A DNA stretch of 64,000 bases, taken from Citrobacter werkmanii NBRC 105721 (GTDB taxonomy: Bacteria > Pseudomonadota > Gammaproteobacteria > Enterobacterales > Enterobacteriaceae). The notes beneath the pieces are model-generated. The model was not told the origin of the DNA, made no database searches, and was given only the letters and a program-made list of their open reading frames with translations. The DNA lies in contig BBMW01000003.1 in assembly GCA_000759755.1 (NCBI GenBank), forward strand, positions 124,001 through 188,000, written 5' to 3'. Positions within the stretch are counted from its first letter, which is position 1. Each line of letters begins with the position of its first letter. A program made the translations under genes and the position numbers. Below are positions 49,331 through 60,478 of the stretch, one piece after another.

Positions 49331-50553
49331 AGATCCTGGTGTATGGCATCAACTACTCGCCGGAGCTGACCGGTATCGGCAAATACACCGGTGAAATGGT
49401 GGAGTGGATGGCGCAACAAGGTCATGACGTTCGGGTGATCACCGCGCCGCCTTATTATCCGCAATGGAAAGTTAATGGTCGCTATTCATCCTGGCGCTAT
49501 CGTCGCGAGGAGGGGGATGCCACTGTCTGGCGTTGTCCGCTGTATGTGCCTGAGCAACCCTCAACGCTCAAGCGCCTGCTGCATTTGGGCAGTTTCGCCC
49601 TGAGCAGTTTCTTCCCGCTGCTGGCGCAACGTCGCTGGAAGCCGGATCGCATCATCGGCGTGGTGCCGACGCTGTTTTGTACGCCGGGTATGCGCTTGCT
49701 GTCAAAACTCAGCGGCGCACGCACGCTGCTCCACATTCAGGATTATGAAGTCGATGCCATGTTGGGACTTGGCATGGCGGGCAAAGGTAAGCGCGGTATG
49801 GTGGCGAAACTGGCCAGCGCATTTGAACGCAGTGGTTTGCACAACATGGACAATATTTCGACGATTTCCCGTTCCATGATGTACAAAGCCATGGAAAAAG
49901 GCGTTGCGCCACGCAAGGTTATTTTCTTTCCCAACTGGTCGGAAGTGGCGCGCTTTCGTGACGTGACCGACGCCGATGCTTTGGCGTTGCGCCAGAAACT
50001 GGGATTGCCCGCAGATCAAAAAATCATTCTCTACTCGGGCAATATCGGTGAAAAGCAGGGGCTGGAGAGCGTTATCGAGGCGGCGACCCAGTTGAGTGAG
50101 CAACCCTGGCTGTTTGCGATCGTCGGGCAGGGCGGGGGCAAAGCGCGGCTGGAGACCATGGCCAGCGAACGCGACCTGCGTAACGTAATGTTCTTTCCGC
50201 TGCAATCTTATGACACGCTGCCTGCGCTGCTCAAGCTCGCGGACTGTCATCTGGTCGTACAAAAGCGCGGCGCGGCGGATGCGGTACTGCCGTCCAAACT
50301 GACTAATATTCTCGCCGTTGGCGGTAACGCGGTGATTACCGCCGAACCTGAGACCGAGTTGGGTCAGTTGTGTAACGCTCACCCAGGCATCGCGGTGTGT
50401 GTCGAGCCTGAATCAGTGAATGCGCTGGTTGGCGGGATACAACAGGCGCTAACCATGCCAAAAGTTAACACGGTGGCACGTGAGTATGCCGAACGCACGT
50501 TGGATAAAGAAAACGTGCTGAGTCAATTTATTGCTGATATTCGGGGTACATGA
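49327..50553 (+). CDS. wcaI: Colanic acid glycosyltransferase WcaI (GT4)
   Basis: WcaI is a GT-B glycosyltransferase, thought to add the first fucose to the lipid-linked glucose; it uses GDP-fucose made by the neighbouring enzymes. It opens [24 protein letters not shown], and the donor site shows [18 protein letters not shown] at about 237-254 and the Rossmann half [24 protein letters not shown] near 315. The 408 residues are one more than E. coli. Its stop overlaps the manC start (TGATG). Confidence 0.93.
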   Translation: MKILVYGINYSPELTGIGKYTGEMVEWMAQQGHDVRVITAPPYYPQWKVNGRYSSWRYRREEGDATVWRCPLYVPEQPSTLKRLLHLGSFALSSFFPLLAQRRWKPDRIIGVVPTLFCTPGMRLLSKLSGARTLLHIQDYEVDAMLGLGMAGKGKRGMVAKLASAFERSGLHNMDNISTISRSMMYKAMEKGVAPRKVIFFPNWSEVARFRDVTDADALALRQKLGLPADQKIILYSGNIGEKQGLESVIEAATQLSEQPWLFAIVGQGGGKARLETMASERDLRNVMFFPLQSYDTLPALLKLADCHLVVQKRGAADAVLPSKLTNILAVGGNAVITAEPETELGQLCNAHPGIAVCVEPESVNALVGGIQQALTMPKVNTVAREYAERTLDKENVLSQFIADIRGT

Positions 50554-51989
50554 TGAGTCAAAACAAACTCTTTCCGGTAGTGATGGCCGGTGGCTCGGGG
50601 AGCCGTTTATGGCCGCTGTCTCGCGTACTGTATCCAAAGCAGTTCCTGTGTCTGAAAGGCGATCTCACCATGTTGCAGACGACGATTTGCCGTCTGAACG
50701 GTGTGGAGTGCGAAAGTCCGGTGGTTATCTGCAATGAACAACACCGTTTTATCGTTGCGGAACAGTTACGGCAACTGCACAAACTGACCGAGAACATTAT
50801 TCTCGAACCTGCCGGACGCAACACGGCGCCGGCGATAGCGCTGGCTGCGCTGGCGGCAAAACGTCAGTGTCCGGGGGACGATCCGCTGCTGCTGGTACTG
50901 GCGGCGGATCACATGATTGCCGACGAAGAGGCATTTCGCGAAGCGGTTCGCAATGCGATGCCGTATGCCAGCGCGGGTAAACTGGTGACGTTTGGTATCG
51001 TTCCGGACCAGCCGGAGACCGGCTATGGCTATATCCGTCGAGGCGAGGTTTCACCGTCGAATACTGACGCGGTGGCTTTTGAGGTGGCGCAGTTTGTTGA
51101 AAAACCTAATCTGGAAACCGCACAGGCATATGTGGCAAGCGGCGACTACTACTGGAACAGCGGTATGTTCCTGTTCCGGGCCGGTCGTTACCTGGAGGAA
51201 CTGAAAAAGTATCGTCCCGACATCCTTAAGTCCTGTGAGAATGCCATGAGTACCGTCGATCCCGATCTCGATTTTATTCGCGTTGATGAACAGGCGTTTC
51301 TCGCCTGCCCGGAAGAGTCTGTGGATTATGCGGTAATGGAACGTACGGCCGATGCGGTGGTGATGCCCATGAACGCAGGCTGGAGCGATGTCGGCTCCTG
51401 GTCATCGCTGTGGGAAATCAGCGCCCATACTGCCGAAGGTAATGTGCATCACGGCGACGTCATTAGCCACAAAACGGAAAACAGCTACGTCTATGCCGAA
51501 TCCGGGCTGGTGACGACCGTTGGGGTGAAAGATCTGGTGGTGGTGCAGACCAAAGATGCGGTACTGATTGCCGATCGCAACGCAGTACAGGATGTCAAAA
51601 AAGTGGTGGAGCAAATTAAAGCTGATGGACGCCATGAACACCACATTCACCGCGAAGTTTATCGTCCGTGGGGCAAGTATGACTCCATTGATGCCGGAGA
51701 CCGTTACCAGGTCAAGCGAATTACCGTCAAGCCTGGCGAGGGATTGTCCGTGCAGATGCATCATCATCGCGCTGAGCACTGGGTTGTCGTCGCTGGCACC
51801 GCGAAAGTGACAATTAATGATGATATCAAACTGCTCGCTGAAAACGAGTCTGTCTATATTCCTCTCGGGGCAACCCACTGTCTGGAGAACCCCGGGAAAA
51901 TTCCGCTCGATCTGATTGAAGTACGCTCCGGATCTTACCTCGATGAGGATGATGTGGTGCGGTTTGCGGACAGATACGGGCGCGCCTGA
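50553..51989 (+). CDS. manC: Mannose-1-phosphate guanylyltransferase ManC (CpsB)
   Basis: ManC makes GDP-mannose from mannose-1-phosphate and GTP. The pyrophosphorylase signature [21 protein letters not shown] is at about residues 11-31. The C-terminal cupin domain ([20 protein letters not shown], about 400) is the type II phosphomannose-isomerase-like half without proven isomerase role. The ATG at 50553 ([10 protein letters not shown]) gives 478 residues, as in E. coli; the adjacent ATG at 50550 would add one Met and cannot be excluded. Confidence 0.96.
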   Translation: MSQNKLFPVVMAGGSGSRLWPLSRVLYPKQFLCLKGDLTMLQTTICRLNGVECESPVVICNEQHRFIVAEQLRQLHKLTENIILEPAGRNTAPAIALAALAAKRQCPGDDPLLLVLAADHMIADEEAFREAVRNAMPYASAGKLVTFGIVPDQPETGYGYIRRGEVSPSNTDAVAFEVAQFVEKPNLETAQAYVASGDYYWNSGMFLFRAGRYLEELKKYRPDILKSCENAMSTVDPDLDFIRVDEQAFLACPEESVDYAVMERTADAVVMPMNAGWSDVGSWSSLWEISAHTAEGNVHHGDVISHKTENSYVYAESGLVTTVGVKDLVVVQTKDAVLIADRNAVQDVKKVVEQIKADGRHEHHIHREVYRPWGKYDSIDAGDRYQVKRITVKPGEGLSVQMHHHRAEHWVVVAGTAKVTINDDIKLLAENESVYIPLGATHCLENPGKIPLDLIEVRSGSYLDEDDVVRFADRYGRA

Positions 51990-51990
51990 T

Positions 51991-52016
51991 GCCTGATGCG
52001 CTGATGCGCACCAGGC
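51991..52016. repeat. REP-like element between manC and manB
   Basis: GCCTGATGCG and CGCACCAGGC form a short REP-type palindrome immediately after the manC stop, in a 98-base gap inside the cps operon. It may affect stability of the manC part of the transcript. Confidence 0.7.
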
Positions 52017-52087
52017 AATGCATTTAACACTCATTAAAAAGGCTCATTAAGAGTCAGGGCCTCCTGTTGCCTGAAAAAGGGTAAATC

Positions 52088-53458
52088 ATGACAAAACTGA
52101 CCTGTTTTAAAGCGTATGACATCCGCGGCCGACTGGGCGAAGAGTTAAATGAAGAGATTGCGTGGCGCATTGGCCGCGCTTACGGCGAGTTCCTGAAGCC
52201 AAAAACCATCGTCCTCGGCGGCGATGTGCGCCTGACCAGCGAGACGCTAAAGCTGGCGCTGGCGAAAGGACTGCAGGATGCAGGGGTGGATGTGCTGGAT
52301 ATTGGTATGTCGGGCACCGAAGAGATTTATTTTGCCACTTTCCATCTTGGCGTTGATGGCGGCATTGAAGTGACCGCCAGTCATAATCCGCTGGATTACA
52401 ACGGCATGAAGCTGGTGCGGGAAGGGGCACGGCCCATCAGTGGCGATACCGGTCTGCGCGACGTGCAGCGTCTGGCGGAAGCGAATAACTTCCCGGCGGT
52501 TGATGAGAGCAAACGTGGCCGTTACCAGCGGATTAATCCTCGCGATGCTTACATCGATCATCTGCTGGGTTACATCAATCCCGGCAACCTGAAACCGATG
52601 AGGCTGGTGCTCAATTCCGGCAACGGTGCGGCAGGTCCGGTGGTGGACGCCATTGAAGCCCGTTTTAAGTCGCTGGGCGTGCCGGTCGAGTTCATCAAAA
52701 TTCACAATACGCCGGACGGCAATTTCCCCAACGGTATTCCCAACCCTCTGCTGCCGGAATGCCGGGCTGACACGCGCAATGCGGTGATTGAACACGGCGC
52801 GGATATGGGAATTGCTTTCGACGGGGATTTTGACCGCTGCTTCCTGTTCGATGAAAAAGGCCAGTTCATTGAGGGGTACTACATTGTCGGCCTGCTGGCG
52901 GAAGCATTTCTGGAGAAGAATCCGGGGGCGAAAATTATCCACGACCCGCGCCTGTCCTGGAATACCGTGGATGTGGTGACGGCGGCCGGCGGTAAACCGG
53001 TGATGTCAAAAACCGGACACGCGTTTATCAAAGAGCGTATGCGCCATGAAGATGCCATTTACGGCGGCGAGATGAGCGCGCATCACTATTTTCGCGACTT
53101 TGCGTACTGCGACAGCGGGATGATCCCGTGGCTGCTGGTGGCGGAGCTGCTGTGCCTGAAAGGACAGTCACTGGGCGAACTGGTCCGTGACCGGATGGCG
53201 GCATACCCGGCGAGTGGAGAAATAAACAGTACGCTGGCAGAGCCGACGGCGGCCATTGCGCGCGTGGAGCAGCACTTTTCCCGGGAAGCGCTGACGGTGG
53301 ACAGAACGGATGGCATCAGCATGTCGTTTGTCGACTGGCGCTTCAATTTACGCTCTTCCAATACCGAACCGGTGGTGCGCCTGAACGTGGAATCGCGCGG
53401 AGATATTCCGTTGATGGAAGCGCGAACGCGCACTCTTCTGGCGTTGCTGAATCAGTAA
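52088..53458 (+). CDS. manB: Phosphomannomutase ManB (CpsG)
   Basis: ManB interconverts mannose-6-phosphate and mannose-1-phosphate for ManC. It is an alpha-D-phosphohexomutase with phosphoserine Ser98 in [13 protein letters not shown], the Mg-binding loop FDGDFDRC near residues 244-251, the sugar-binding [10 protein letters not shown] near 321, and the phosphate-binding [15 protein letters not shown] near 424. The 456 residues match E. coli. wcaJ begins 53 bases later. Confidence 0.97.
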   Translation: MTKLTCFKAYDIRGRLGEELNEEIAWRIGRAYGEFLKPKTIVLGGDVRLTSETLKLALAKGLQDAGVDVLDIGMSGTEEIYFATFHLGVDGGIEVTASHNPLDYNGMKLVREGARPISGDTGLRDVQRLAEANNFPAVDESKRGRYQRINPRDAYIDHLLGYINPGNLKPMRLVLNSGNGAAGPVVDAIEARFKSLGVPVEFIKIHNTPDGNFPNGIPNPLLPECRADTRNAVIEHGADMGIAFDGDFDRCFLFDEKGQFIEGYYIVGLLAEAFLEKNPGAKIIHDPRLSWNTVDVVTAAGGKPVMSKTGHAFIKERMRHEDAIYGGEMSAHHYFRDFAYCDSGMIPWLLVAELLCLKGQSLGELVRDRMAAYPASGEINSTLAEPTAAIARVEQHFSREALTVDRTDGISMSFVDWRFNLRSSNTEPVVRLNVESRGDIPLMEARTRTLLALLNQ

Positions 53459-53511
53459 TGCCGGTGCTTCCTTTGCCCGAAGATGGGCCAGGGCGACTAA
53501 CAGGAACCACG

Positions 53512-54906
53512 ATGACACATCTAAAGAAGCGCGAACGCGCCAAAACCAATGCGTCGTTAATTTCGATGGTGCAACGCTTTTCGGATATCACCATCATGTT
53601 TGGCGGGCTATGGGTAATCTGCGAATTAAGCGGTTTGCCTTTCCTGTACATGCACCTGCTGGTGGCGTTGATCACGCTGGTGGTTTTTCAGATGCTCGGC
53701 GGGATAACGGATTTTTATCGCTCCTGGCGCGGCGTCAAAATATCCACTGAGCTGGTGCTGTTGCTGCAAAACTGGACGCTGAGCCTGATTTTTAGCGCAG
53801 GCTTAATTGCCTTTAATAATGATTTCGATAACCGTCTTGCGGTCTGGCTGGCATGGTATCTGCTGTCAAGCGTAGGGTTGGTGTTGAGTCGTTCGTTTAT
53901 TCGCTACGGCGCTGGATGGCTGCGTAATCGCGGTTACAACACCCGCCGGGTCGCGGTGGCTGGTGACCTGCCTGCCGGACAAATGCTGCTGGACAGCTTT
54001 CGCCATGAACCGTGGCTGGGGTTTGAAGTGGCCGGCGTCTATCACGATCCTATCCCCGGCAAAAACTCCCACGACTGGGCCGGGAACCTGCAACAGCTGG
54101 TGGATGACGCTAAAGCCTCACGCATTCATAACGTCTATATCGCCATGTCGATGAGCGATGGCGCCAGCGTAAAAAAACTGGTACGTGATCTGGCCGACAC
54201 CACCTGCTCAGTGATCCTCATCCCCGATGTCTTTACCTTCAACATCCTGCATTCACGGATTGAAGAGATGAACGGTGTTCCGGTGGTGCCGCTGTATGAC
54301 ACGCCGCTTTCGGGAATTAACCGTCTGTTGAAGCGTGCGGAAGATATCGTGCTGGCCACGCTGATCCTGCTGCTGATTTCCCCGGTGCTGTGCGGTATTG
54401 CGCTACTGGTGAAACTGACCTCAAAAGGACCGGTAATTTTTCGCCAGACCCGTTACGGCATGGATGGGAAGCCGATCAAAGTCTGGAAGTTTCGCTCAAT
54501 GAAAGTGATGGAAAACGACGCGGTGGTGACGCAGGCGACGCAAAACGATCCACGCGTGACGCCGGTGGGGAATTTTCTGCGTCGGACGTCACTGGATGAG
54601 TTACCGCAGTTTATTAACGTGCTGACCGGAGGGATGTCTATCGTCGGGCCGCGTCCACATGCGGTGGCGCATAACGAACAGTATCGCCAACTGATTGAAG
54701 GGTACATGTTACGTCATAAAGTGAAGCCGGGCATTACCGGTTGGGCGCAAATCAACGGCTGGCGGGGGGAAACCGATACGCTGGAAAAAATGGAAAAACG
54801 TGTGGAATTTGACCTCGAATATATTCGCGAGTGGAGCTTATGGTTCGATATCAAAATTGTTTTTCTGACGATATTTAAAGGCTTTGTGAACAAAGCGGCG
54901 TATTAA
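53512..54906 (+). CDS. wcaJ: Undecaprenyl-phosphate glucose phosphotransferase WcaJ
   Basis: WcaJ starts each colanic acid repeat by moving glucose-1-phosphate from UDP-glucose to undecaprenyl phosphate. N-terminal helices (about 15-150) lead to a soluble domain and then the polyprenyl glycosylphosphotransferase domain (about 270-464) with a re-entrant hydrophobic hairpin (IVLATLILLLISPVLCGIALLV). Its signatures are VWKFRSMKV, RRTSLDELPQFINVLTGGMSIVGPRPH and KPGITGWAQINGWRGETDT. ATG 53512 gives 464 residues, as in E. coli; the longer in-frame reading lacks a family match. Confidence 0.96.
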   Translation: MTHLKKRERAKTNASLISMVQRFSDITIMFGGLWVICELSGLPFLYMHLLVALITLVVFQMLGGITDFYRSWRGVKISTELVLLLQNWTLSLIFSAGLIAFNNDFDNRLAVWLAWYLLSSVGLVLSRSFIRYGAGWLRNRGYNTRRVAVAGDLPAGQMLLDSFRHEPWLGFEVAGVYHDPIPGKNSHDWAGNLQQLVDDAKASRIHNVYIAMSMSDGASVKKLVRDLADTTCSVILIPDVFTFNILHSRIEEMNGVPVVPLYDTPLSGINRLLKRAEDIVLATLILLLISPVLCGIALLVKLTSKGPVIFRQTRYGMDGKPIKVWKFRSMKVMENDAVVTQATQNDPRVTPVGNFLRRTSLDELPQFINVLTGGMSIVGPRPHAVAHNEQYRQLIEGYMLRHKVKPGITGWAQINGWRGETDTLEKMEKRVEFDLEYIREWSLWFDIKIVFLTIFKGFVNKAAY

Positions 54907-54907
54907 C

Positions 54908-56386
54908 ATGAGCTTACGAGAAAAAACACTGAATGGCGCGAAGTGGTCGGCGATTGCCACGGTGATCATTATAGGTCTGGGGCTTATCCAGATGACCGTC
55001 CTGGCGCGGATTATTGATAATCATCAGTTCGGGTTGTTAACCGTGGCGCTGGTGATCATTGCGCTGGCCGACACGTTGTCTGACTTTGGCATTGCCAATT
55101 CCATTATTCAGCGTAAAGAGATTGGCTACCTTGAGCTGACCACCCTGTACTGGCTCAATGTTGGACTCGGTATTGGGGTATGCGTGGCGATGTTTCTGCT
55201 TAGCGAGACGATTGCCAGCGTACTCAATAATCCTGAACTGGCGCCGCTCATCAAAGCGTTATCACTGGCGTTTGTGGTAATACCGCACGGGCAGCAGTTT
55301 CGCGCGCTGATGCAAAAAGAACTGGCCTTTAACAAAATCGGCATGATTGAGACCAGTTCGGTGCTGGCCGGTTTTACCTTTACCGTGGTCAGTGCCCATT
55401 TCTGGCCGCTCGCACTGACGGCTATTCTTGGGTATCTGGTGAACAGTACGCTACGTACACTGCTGTTCGGCTATTTTGGTCGCCAGATTTACCGTCCGGG
55501 GCTGCATTTCTCGCTGGCTTCCGTTTCGTCAAACCTACGTTTCGGCGCATGGCTGACGGCGGATAGCATCATTAATTACATCAATACCAACCTTTCTACG
55601 CTGCTGTTAGCCAGAACGTTGGGGGCAGGCGTCGCAGGGGGATTCAATCTTGCCTGGAACGTGGCGGTTGTACCACCAATCAAACTGAATCCGATCATTA
55701 CCCGCGTTCTGTTTCCGGCGTTTGCCAAAATTCAGGATGACAGCGAAAAACTGCGGGTGAATTTTTACAAGCTGCTGTCGGTGGTCGGGATCATCAATTT
55801 TCCGGCGCTGCTGGGATTAATGGTGGTATCGAACAATCTGGTGCCGCTGGTATTTGGCGAGAAGTGGAACGGTATTGTCCCCATCCTGCAACTGTTGTGC
55901 ATTGTCGGGCTACTGCGCTCTGTCGGGAATCCGATCGGTTCACTGCTGATGGCGAAGGCGCGGGTTGATATCAGCTTCAAATTCAATGTGTTCAAAACCT
56001 TTCTGTTTATTCCGGCCATTTTCATCGGCGGACATCTGGCGGGGGCGACAGGCGTGACGCTGGGCTTTTTGCTGGTTCAGGTGATTAACACCATCCTCAG
56101 CTATTTCGTGATGATCAAACCTGTCCTCGGCTCCAGCTACCGTCAGTACATGCTCAGTCTGTGGCTACCGTTGTATCTCTCCTTGCCAACCGTGGTTGTG
56201 AGCTATGCGCTGGGTTTTACCCTGCGCAACCAACTGCCGTTAAGCGCGGTGCTGGGGTTGCAAATCGTGGCGGGAACGCTGGCGTTTGCGGTGATGATTG
56301 TGCTGTCGCGCCATCCGCTGGTGGTGGAAATAAAACGCCAGCTCTGTCGCAGTGAAAAAATGAAAACCTTGCTCCGTGCAGGATAA
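54908..56386 (+). CDS. wzxC: Colanic acid flippase WzxC
   Basis: WzxC is the MOP-superfamily exporter that flips the lipid-linked colanic acid repeat across the inner membrane. The 492 residues form about 12-14 helices, with the polysaccharide synthase start LREKTLNGAKWSAIATVIIIGLGLIQMTVLARII and the segment FGAWLTADSIINYINTNLSTLLLARTLG typical of the family. Its length matches E. coli. It starts one base after the wcaJ stop. Confidence 0.95.
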   Translation: MSLREKTLNGAKWSAIATVIIIGLGLIQMTVLARIIDNHQFGLLTVALVIIALADTLSDFGIANSIIQRKEIGYLELTTLYWLNVGLGIGVCVAMFLLSETIASVLNNPELAPLIKALSLAFVVIPHGQQFRALMQKELAFNKIGMIETSSVLAGFTFTVVSAHFWPLALTAILGYLVNSTLRTLLFGYFGRQIYRPGLHFSLASVSSNLRFGAWLTADSIINYINTNLSTLLLARTLGAGVAGGFNLAWNVAVVPPIKLNPIITRVLFPAFAKIQDDSEKLRVNFYKLLSVVGIINFPALLGLMVVSNNLVPLVFGEKWNGIVPILQLLCIVGLLRSVGNPIGSLLMAKARVDISFKFNVFKTFLFIPAIFIGGHLAGATGVTLGFLLVQVINTILSYFVMIKPVLGSSYRQYMLSLWLPLYLSLPTVVVSYALGFTLRNQLPLSAVLGLQIVAGTLAFAVMIVLSRHPLVVEIKRQLCRSEKMKTLLRAG

Positions 56387-56409
56387 GAACAACGCTTTAA
56401 GAGGTCATA

Positions 56410-57690
56410 ATGAAACTATTAATTTTGGGCAACCATACCTGCGGGAACCGAGGGGATAGCGCTATTCTGCGTGGTTTGCTGGATGCCATTAACGCGCAGC
56501 GTCCTGAGACTGAAGTCGATGTTATGAGCCGCTACCCGGTAAGCTCCTCATGGTTACTCAACCGTCCGGTGATGGGCGATCCATTATATTCGCAGATGAA
56601 GCAACACAACAACGCTGCGGGCGTCATGGGACGGGTGAAGAAGGTCTTGCGCCGTCGCTATCAGCACCAGGTGTTGCTTTCGCGCGTTACTGACTCCGGC
56701 AATCTTCGCAACATCGCTATCGCCCAGGGATTTACCGATTTTGTCCGTTTACTGTCGCGCTATGACGCCATTATCCAGGTCGGCGGATCGTTTTTTGTCG
56801 ATTTGTATGGTGTGCCGCAGTTCGAACATGCCCTGTGTTCATTTATGGCAAAAAAACCGCTGTACATGATTGGGCACAGCGTGGGGCCATTCCAGGATGA
56901 GCAGTTTAATCAACTGGCTAACTACGTTTTTGGTCACTGTAACGCGTTGATTTTGCGCGAATCCGTCAGTCTGGAACTGATGAAACGCAGCGCAATAACC
57001 ACGGAAAAAGTGGAAGCTGGCGTGGATACCGCCTGGCTGGTCGACAATCATCATCAGGATTTTGAGCCGGGCTACGCCGTACAGCACTGGTTGCACATGG
57101 CGGCAAAGCAGAAGACTGTGGCCATTACTTTGCGTGAACTGGCGCCATTTGATAAGCGTCTGGGAACCACGCAACAGGCCTATGAACAAGCCTTTGCCGG
57201 GGTAGTGAACCGCATTCTCGCTGAAGGATACCAGGTGATAGCGCTGTCAACCTGTACCGGTATTGATAGTTACAACAAAGATGACCGTATGGTGGCGTTG
57301 AACCTGCGTCAGTATGTTAACGATCCGGCCCGTTATCACGTGGTCATGGATGAACTCAACGACCTTGAGATGGGTAAAATTCTCGGGGCATGCGACCTGA
57401 CAGTGGGCACCCGCCTGCACTCTGCCATCATTTCGATGAATTTTATGACACCCGCCATCGCCATTAACTACGAGCACAAGTCGGCAGGAATCATGCAGCA
57501 ACTGGGATTACCGGAAATGGCCGTCGATATTCGCCATCTTTTAGATGGCAGTCTGGAGGGCAAGGTCGCCGATATTCTCGGACAGCTTCCCGAACTGAAC
57601 ATACGGGTAGGGGATGCGGTTATGCGTGAACGCGAACGTGGGGTGCGCATGGTGGAGTCGGTATTAACGCGCATTGAGGGGGAAAAATGA
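56410..57690 (+). CDS. wcaK: Colanic acid pyruvyltransferase WcaK
   Basis: WcaK is a polysaccharide pyruvyl transferase (PF04230 type) that adds a pyruvate ketal to the terminal galactose of the repeat. It opens with MKLLILGNHTCGNRGDSAILRGLLDAINA; the segments IIQVGGSFFVDLYG and the C-terminal GACDLTVGTRLHSAIISMNFMTPAIAINYEHKSAG carry the conserved Arg and His. The 426 residues match E. coli. The stop overlaps the wcaL start by 4 bases. Confidence 0.94.
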   Translation: MKLLILGNHTCGNRGDSAILRGLLDAINAQRPETEVDVMSRYPVSSSWLLNRPVMGDPLYSQMKQHNNAAGVMGRVKKVLRRRYQHQVLLSRVTDSGNLRNIAIAQGFTDFVRLLSRYDAIIQVGGSFFVDLYGVPQFEHALCSFMAKKPLYMIGHSVGPFQDEQFNQLANYVFGHCNALILRESVSLELMKRSAITTEKVEAGVDTAWLVDNHHQDFEPGYAVQHWLHMAAKQKTVAITLRELAPFDKRLGTTQQAYEQAFAGVVNRILAEGYQVIALSTCTGIDSYNKDDRMVALNLRQYVNDPARYHVVMDELNDLEMGKILGACDLTVGTRLHSAIISMNFMTPAIAINYEHKSAGIMQQLGLPEMAVDIRHLLDGSLEGKVADILGQLPELNIRVGDAVMRERERGVRMVESVLTRIEGEK

Positions 57691-58907
57691 AGATTGGTTT
57701 TTTCCTGCTTAAATTTCCACTCTCCTCAGAGACCTTCGTATTAAATCAGATCACTGCGTTCATCGATATGGGCTATGAGGTGGAGATTGTCGCGATGCAT
57801 AAGGGCGATCTTGAAAATACGCATGCCTCATTTAATACCTACCAATTGGGCGACAAAACGCGCTGGCTGCTGAATGAACCGGACGGCAAACTGGCAAAGC
57901 TGAAATTCAGGGCGGCTGCTGCATTGCAGGGCATCACCCGTGCGGCCACCTGGAAAGCGCTGAATGTCTCTCGCTATGGCGACGAGGCACGCAATCTGAT
58001 TTTGGCGGCTATTTGCGGTGGGAATCCGCAGGCATTTCAGGCGGATGTCTTTATAGCGCACTTTGGCCCGGCAGGCGTGACGGCTGCCAAACTGCGTGAG
58101 CTTGGGATGCTCCGCGGGAAAATAGCCACGGTATTTCATGGAGTTGATGTTTCGCACCGGGACGTTTTGGCCCGCTATACCCCCGAATATCAGCAGCTGT
58201 TTCAGCGCGGTGACTTGATGCTGCCCATCAGCAATCTCTGGGCCGGACGGTTAAAAAACATGGGATGTCCGCCGCAGAAAATTGCCGTCTCGCGTATGGG
58301 AATCGATATGACGCGCTTTACCCCCCGCCAATTGAAATCGCCAACCGCGCCGTTGGAGATTATTTCTGTCGCGCGCTTAACCGAGAAAAAAGGGCTGCAC
58401 GTCGCCATCGAAGCCTGTCGGCAGTTGAAAGAGCAGGGCGTCTTATTTCGCTATCGCATTCTTGGCATTGGTCCCTGGGAGCGTCGTCTGCGGACGCTGA
58501 TTGAACAATATCAACTCGATGATGTGATTGAGATGCCCGGCTTTAAACCCAGCCATCAGGTGAAGGAGATGCTTGAGCAGGCAGATGTATTTCTGCTGCC
58601 TTCCATCACCGGCAGGGATGGTGATATGGAGGGGATCCCGGTGGCGCTGATGGAGGCGATGGCGGTGGGGATCCCAGTTATTTCGACGGTTCACAGCGGG
58701 ATCCCTGAGCTGATCGAGTCGGGTAAATCTGGCTGGCTGGCGCCGGAAAACGATGCTCAGGCGCTGGCTGAACGGTTGGCGGCATTCAGCCAGCTCGACA
58801 GTGAGCAGGTGCAGCCGATTGTGCAATGCGCGCGAGAAAAAATTGAAACTGAATTTAATCAGTTAGCGATTAATAAACAGTTAGCCAGCCTGCTGCAAAC
58901 GATGTAA
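57687..58907 (+). CDS. wcaL: Colanic acid glycosyltransferase WcaL (GT4)
   Basis: WcaL is a GT-B family 4 glycosyltransferase; in E. coli it is thought to add the galactose that WcaK then pyruvylates. It opens [22 protein letters not shown]. The donor half shows [22 protein letters not shown] at about 229-250 and the EX7E-type loop [33 protein letters not shown] near 310-342. The 406 residues match E. coli. wcaM follows 11 bases later. Confidence 0.94.
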   Translation: MKIGFFLLKFPLSSETFVLNQITAFIDMGYEVEIVAMHKGDLENTHASFNTYQLGDKTRWLLNEPDGKLAKLKFRAAAALQGITRAATWKALNVSRYGDEARNLILAAICGGNPQAFQADVFIAHFGPAGVTAAKLRELGMLRGKIATVFHGVDVSHRDVLARYTPEYQQLFQRGDLMLPISNLWAGRLKNMGCPPQKIAVSRMGIDMTRFTPRQLKSPTAPLEIISVARLTEKKGLHVAIEACRQLKEQGVLFRYRILGIGPWERRLRTLIEQYQLDDVIEMPGFKPSHQVKEMLEQADVFLLPSITGRDGDMEGIPVALMEAMAVGIPVISTVHSGIPELIESGKSGWLAPENDAQALAERLAAFSQLDSEQVQPIVQCAREKIETEFNQLAINKQLASLLQTM

Positions 58908-58918
58908 ATCGAGGTTGT

Positions 58919-60313
58919 ATGTCAGAGAAAAAACTCTCACGTCGTGCTTTTCTGACGGCAGGCTCTGCGCTTGTCGTGCTGCACTCTCCCGTAGGTCGGG
59001 CGCTTGAATCATCTGGCAGCGTCAATATTCAGGATTACAACCCAAAGGATTGGGTCGCATCTTTCAGGCAGGCATTCACGGAAGGGCAAACGGTAGTCGT
59101 ACCCGAAGGGCTGGAATGTAAGAATATCAATACTGCGATTGTTATTCCGCCAGGCAAAACGCTATCCGTTCAAGGCCGCATAAGCGGCAATGGTCGTGGG
59201 CGCTTTGTTCTGCACAATGGATGCAAGGTGATGGGCGGGCAGGGCGGGAGCCTGAGGAATGTTACCCTCGATGTGCGGGGGTCGGACTGCGTAATAAAAG
59301 GGATTGCCATGAGTGGTTTTGCTCCGGTAACGCAAATCTATATTGGCGGCAAAAACTCAAGGCTGATGCGTAATCTGACAATCGATGATATTACCGTTAC
59401 GCGCGCTAACTATGGGATCCTGCGTCAGGGCTTTCATAATCGCATGGACGGCGTAAAGATCACGAACAGCCGTTTTAGCGATTTACAAGGGGACGCTATC
59501 GAGTGGAATGTAGCGATAAACGACAGCAATATCCTCATTTCTGATCACGTTATCGAACGTATCAACTGTACCAACGGCAATGTGAACTGGGGCATCGGTA
59601 TCGGGTTGGCGGGGAGTACTTATGACAATAGCTATCCCGAGGAACTGGCGGTAAAAAACTTTGTGGTGGCGAATATCACCGGTTCCGACTGCCGGCAACT
59701 AGTGCATGTGGAGAACGGCAAACACTTTATCATTCGTAATATTACCGCGCGAAATATCACTCCGGATTATAGTAAGAAAGCGGGCATCGATAATGCAACG
59801 GTCGCGATTTATGGGTGTGATAATTTCGTTATTGATAATATCAATATGGAGAATAGCGCAGGTATGCTCATTGGCTATGGCGTCATCAAAGGGCGATATT
59901 TATCCATTCCGCAAAATTTTAAGTTAAATAATATTCATCTGGATAACTCGAAACTGGAATACAAATTACGTGGCATCCAGATCTCCTCCGGTAATGCCAC
60001 GTCTTTTGTGGCCATCACTAATCTAGAGATGAAGCGCGCCACGCTGGAGTTGCACAACCAACCGCAGCACCTTTTCTTACGCAACATCAAGGTCATGCAG
60101 CAATCCACGACGGGACCCGCGCTCAAGATGCACTTCGATCTGCGCCAGGATGTACGCGGTAAATTTATGGCCAAACAGGACACCTTGCTATCGCTGGCGA
60201 ATATCCGCGCGGTAAACGAAACTGGGCAAAGTTCAGTTGACATTGACCGTGTAAACCATCAGGTGGTGAATGTAGAAGCGGTGAATTTCCGACTGCCGGG
60301 GCATGGGAGGTAA
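58919..60313 (+). CDS. wcaM: Colanic acid biosynthesis protein WcaM
   Basis: WcaM is the last cps gene, of unclear role; its predicted right-handed beta-helix resembles pectate-lyase-type polysaccharide proteins. The N-terminus [22 protein letters not shown] carries a twin-arginine (RRxFL) export signal, so the protein should be folded in the cytoplasm and sent to the periplasm by Tat. Repeated coils rich in N, I and V (for example [21 protein letters not shown]) cover about 100-400. The 464 residues match E. coli. Confidence 0.93.
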   Translation: MSEKKLSRRAFLTAGSALVVLHSPVGRALESSGSVNIQDYNPKDWVASFRQAFTEGQTVVVPEGLECKNINTAIVIPPGKTLSVQGRISGNGRGRFVLHNGCKVMGGQGGSLRNVTLDVRGSDCVIKGIAMSGFAPVTQIYIGGKNSRLMRNLTIDDITVTRANYGILRQGFHNRMDGVKITNSRFSDLQGDAIEWNVAINDSNILISDHVIERINCTNGNVNWGIGIGLAGSTYDNSYPEELAVKNFVVANITGSDCRQLVHVENGKHFIIRNITARNITPDYSKKAGIDNATVAIYGCDNFVIDNINMENSAGMLIGYGVIKGRYLSIPQNFKLNNIHLDNSKLEYKLRGIQISSGNATSFVAITNLEMKRATLELHNQPQHLFLRNIKVMQQSTTGPALKMHFDLRQDVRGKFMAKQDTLLSLANIRAVNETGQSSVDIDRVNHQVVNVEAVNFRLPGHGR

Positions 60314-60442
60314 CTTTGCGACCATTCCTGGCTCAAATTGAACCTACTTGAGCTTAAGATTACTGCATTCTGTAGATAAGCGGCGTAACATGCGCGGTAT
60401 CGGTGCAATGTAATTCATACTGGCTAAAACAAGCTAAAAAGC

Positions 60443-60448
60443 TATAAT
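60443..60448 (+). promoter_or_regulatory. galF promoter -10 element
   Basis: A perfect TATAAT lies 30 bases upstream of the galF ATG, in the 165-base AT-rich gap after wcaM. The -35 region is weak. It suggests galF has its own promoter, separate from cps. Confidence 0.5.
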
Positions 60449-60478
60449 TCAGCAACAATTGAATAGGTGAATGACTTA

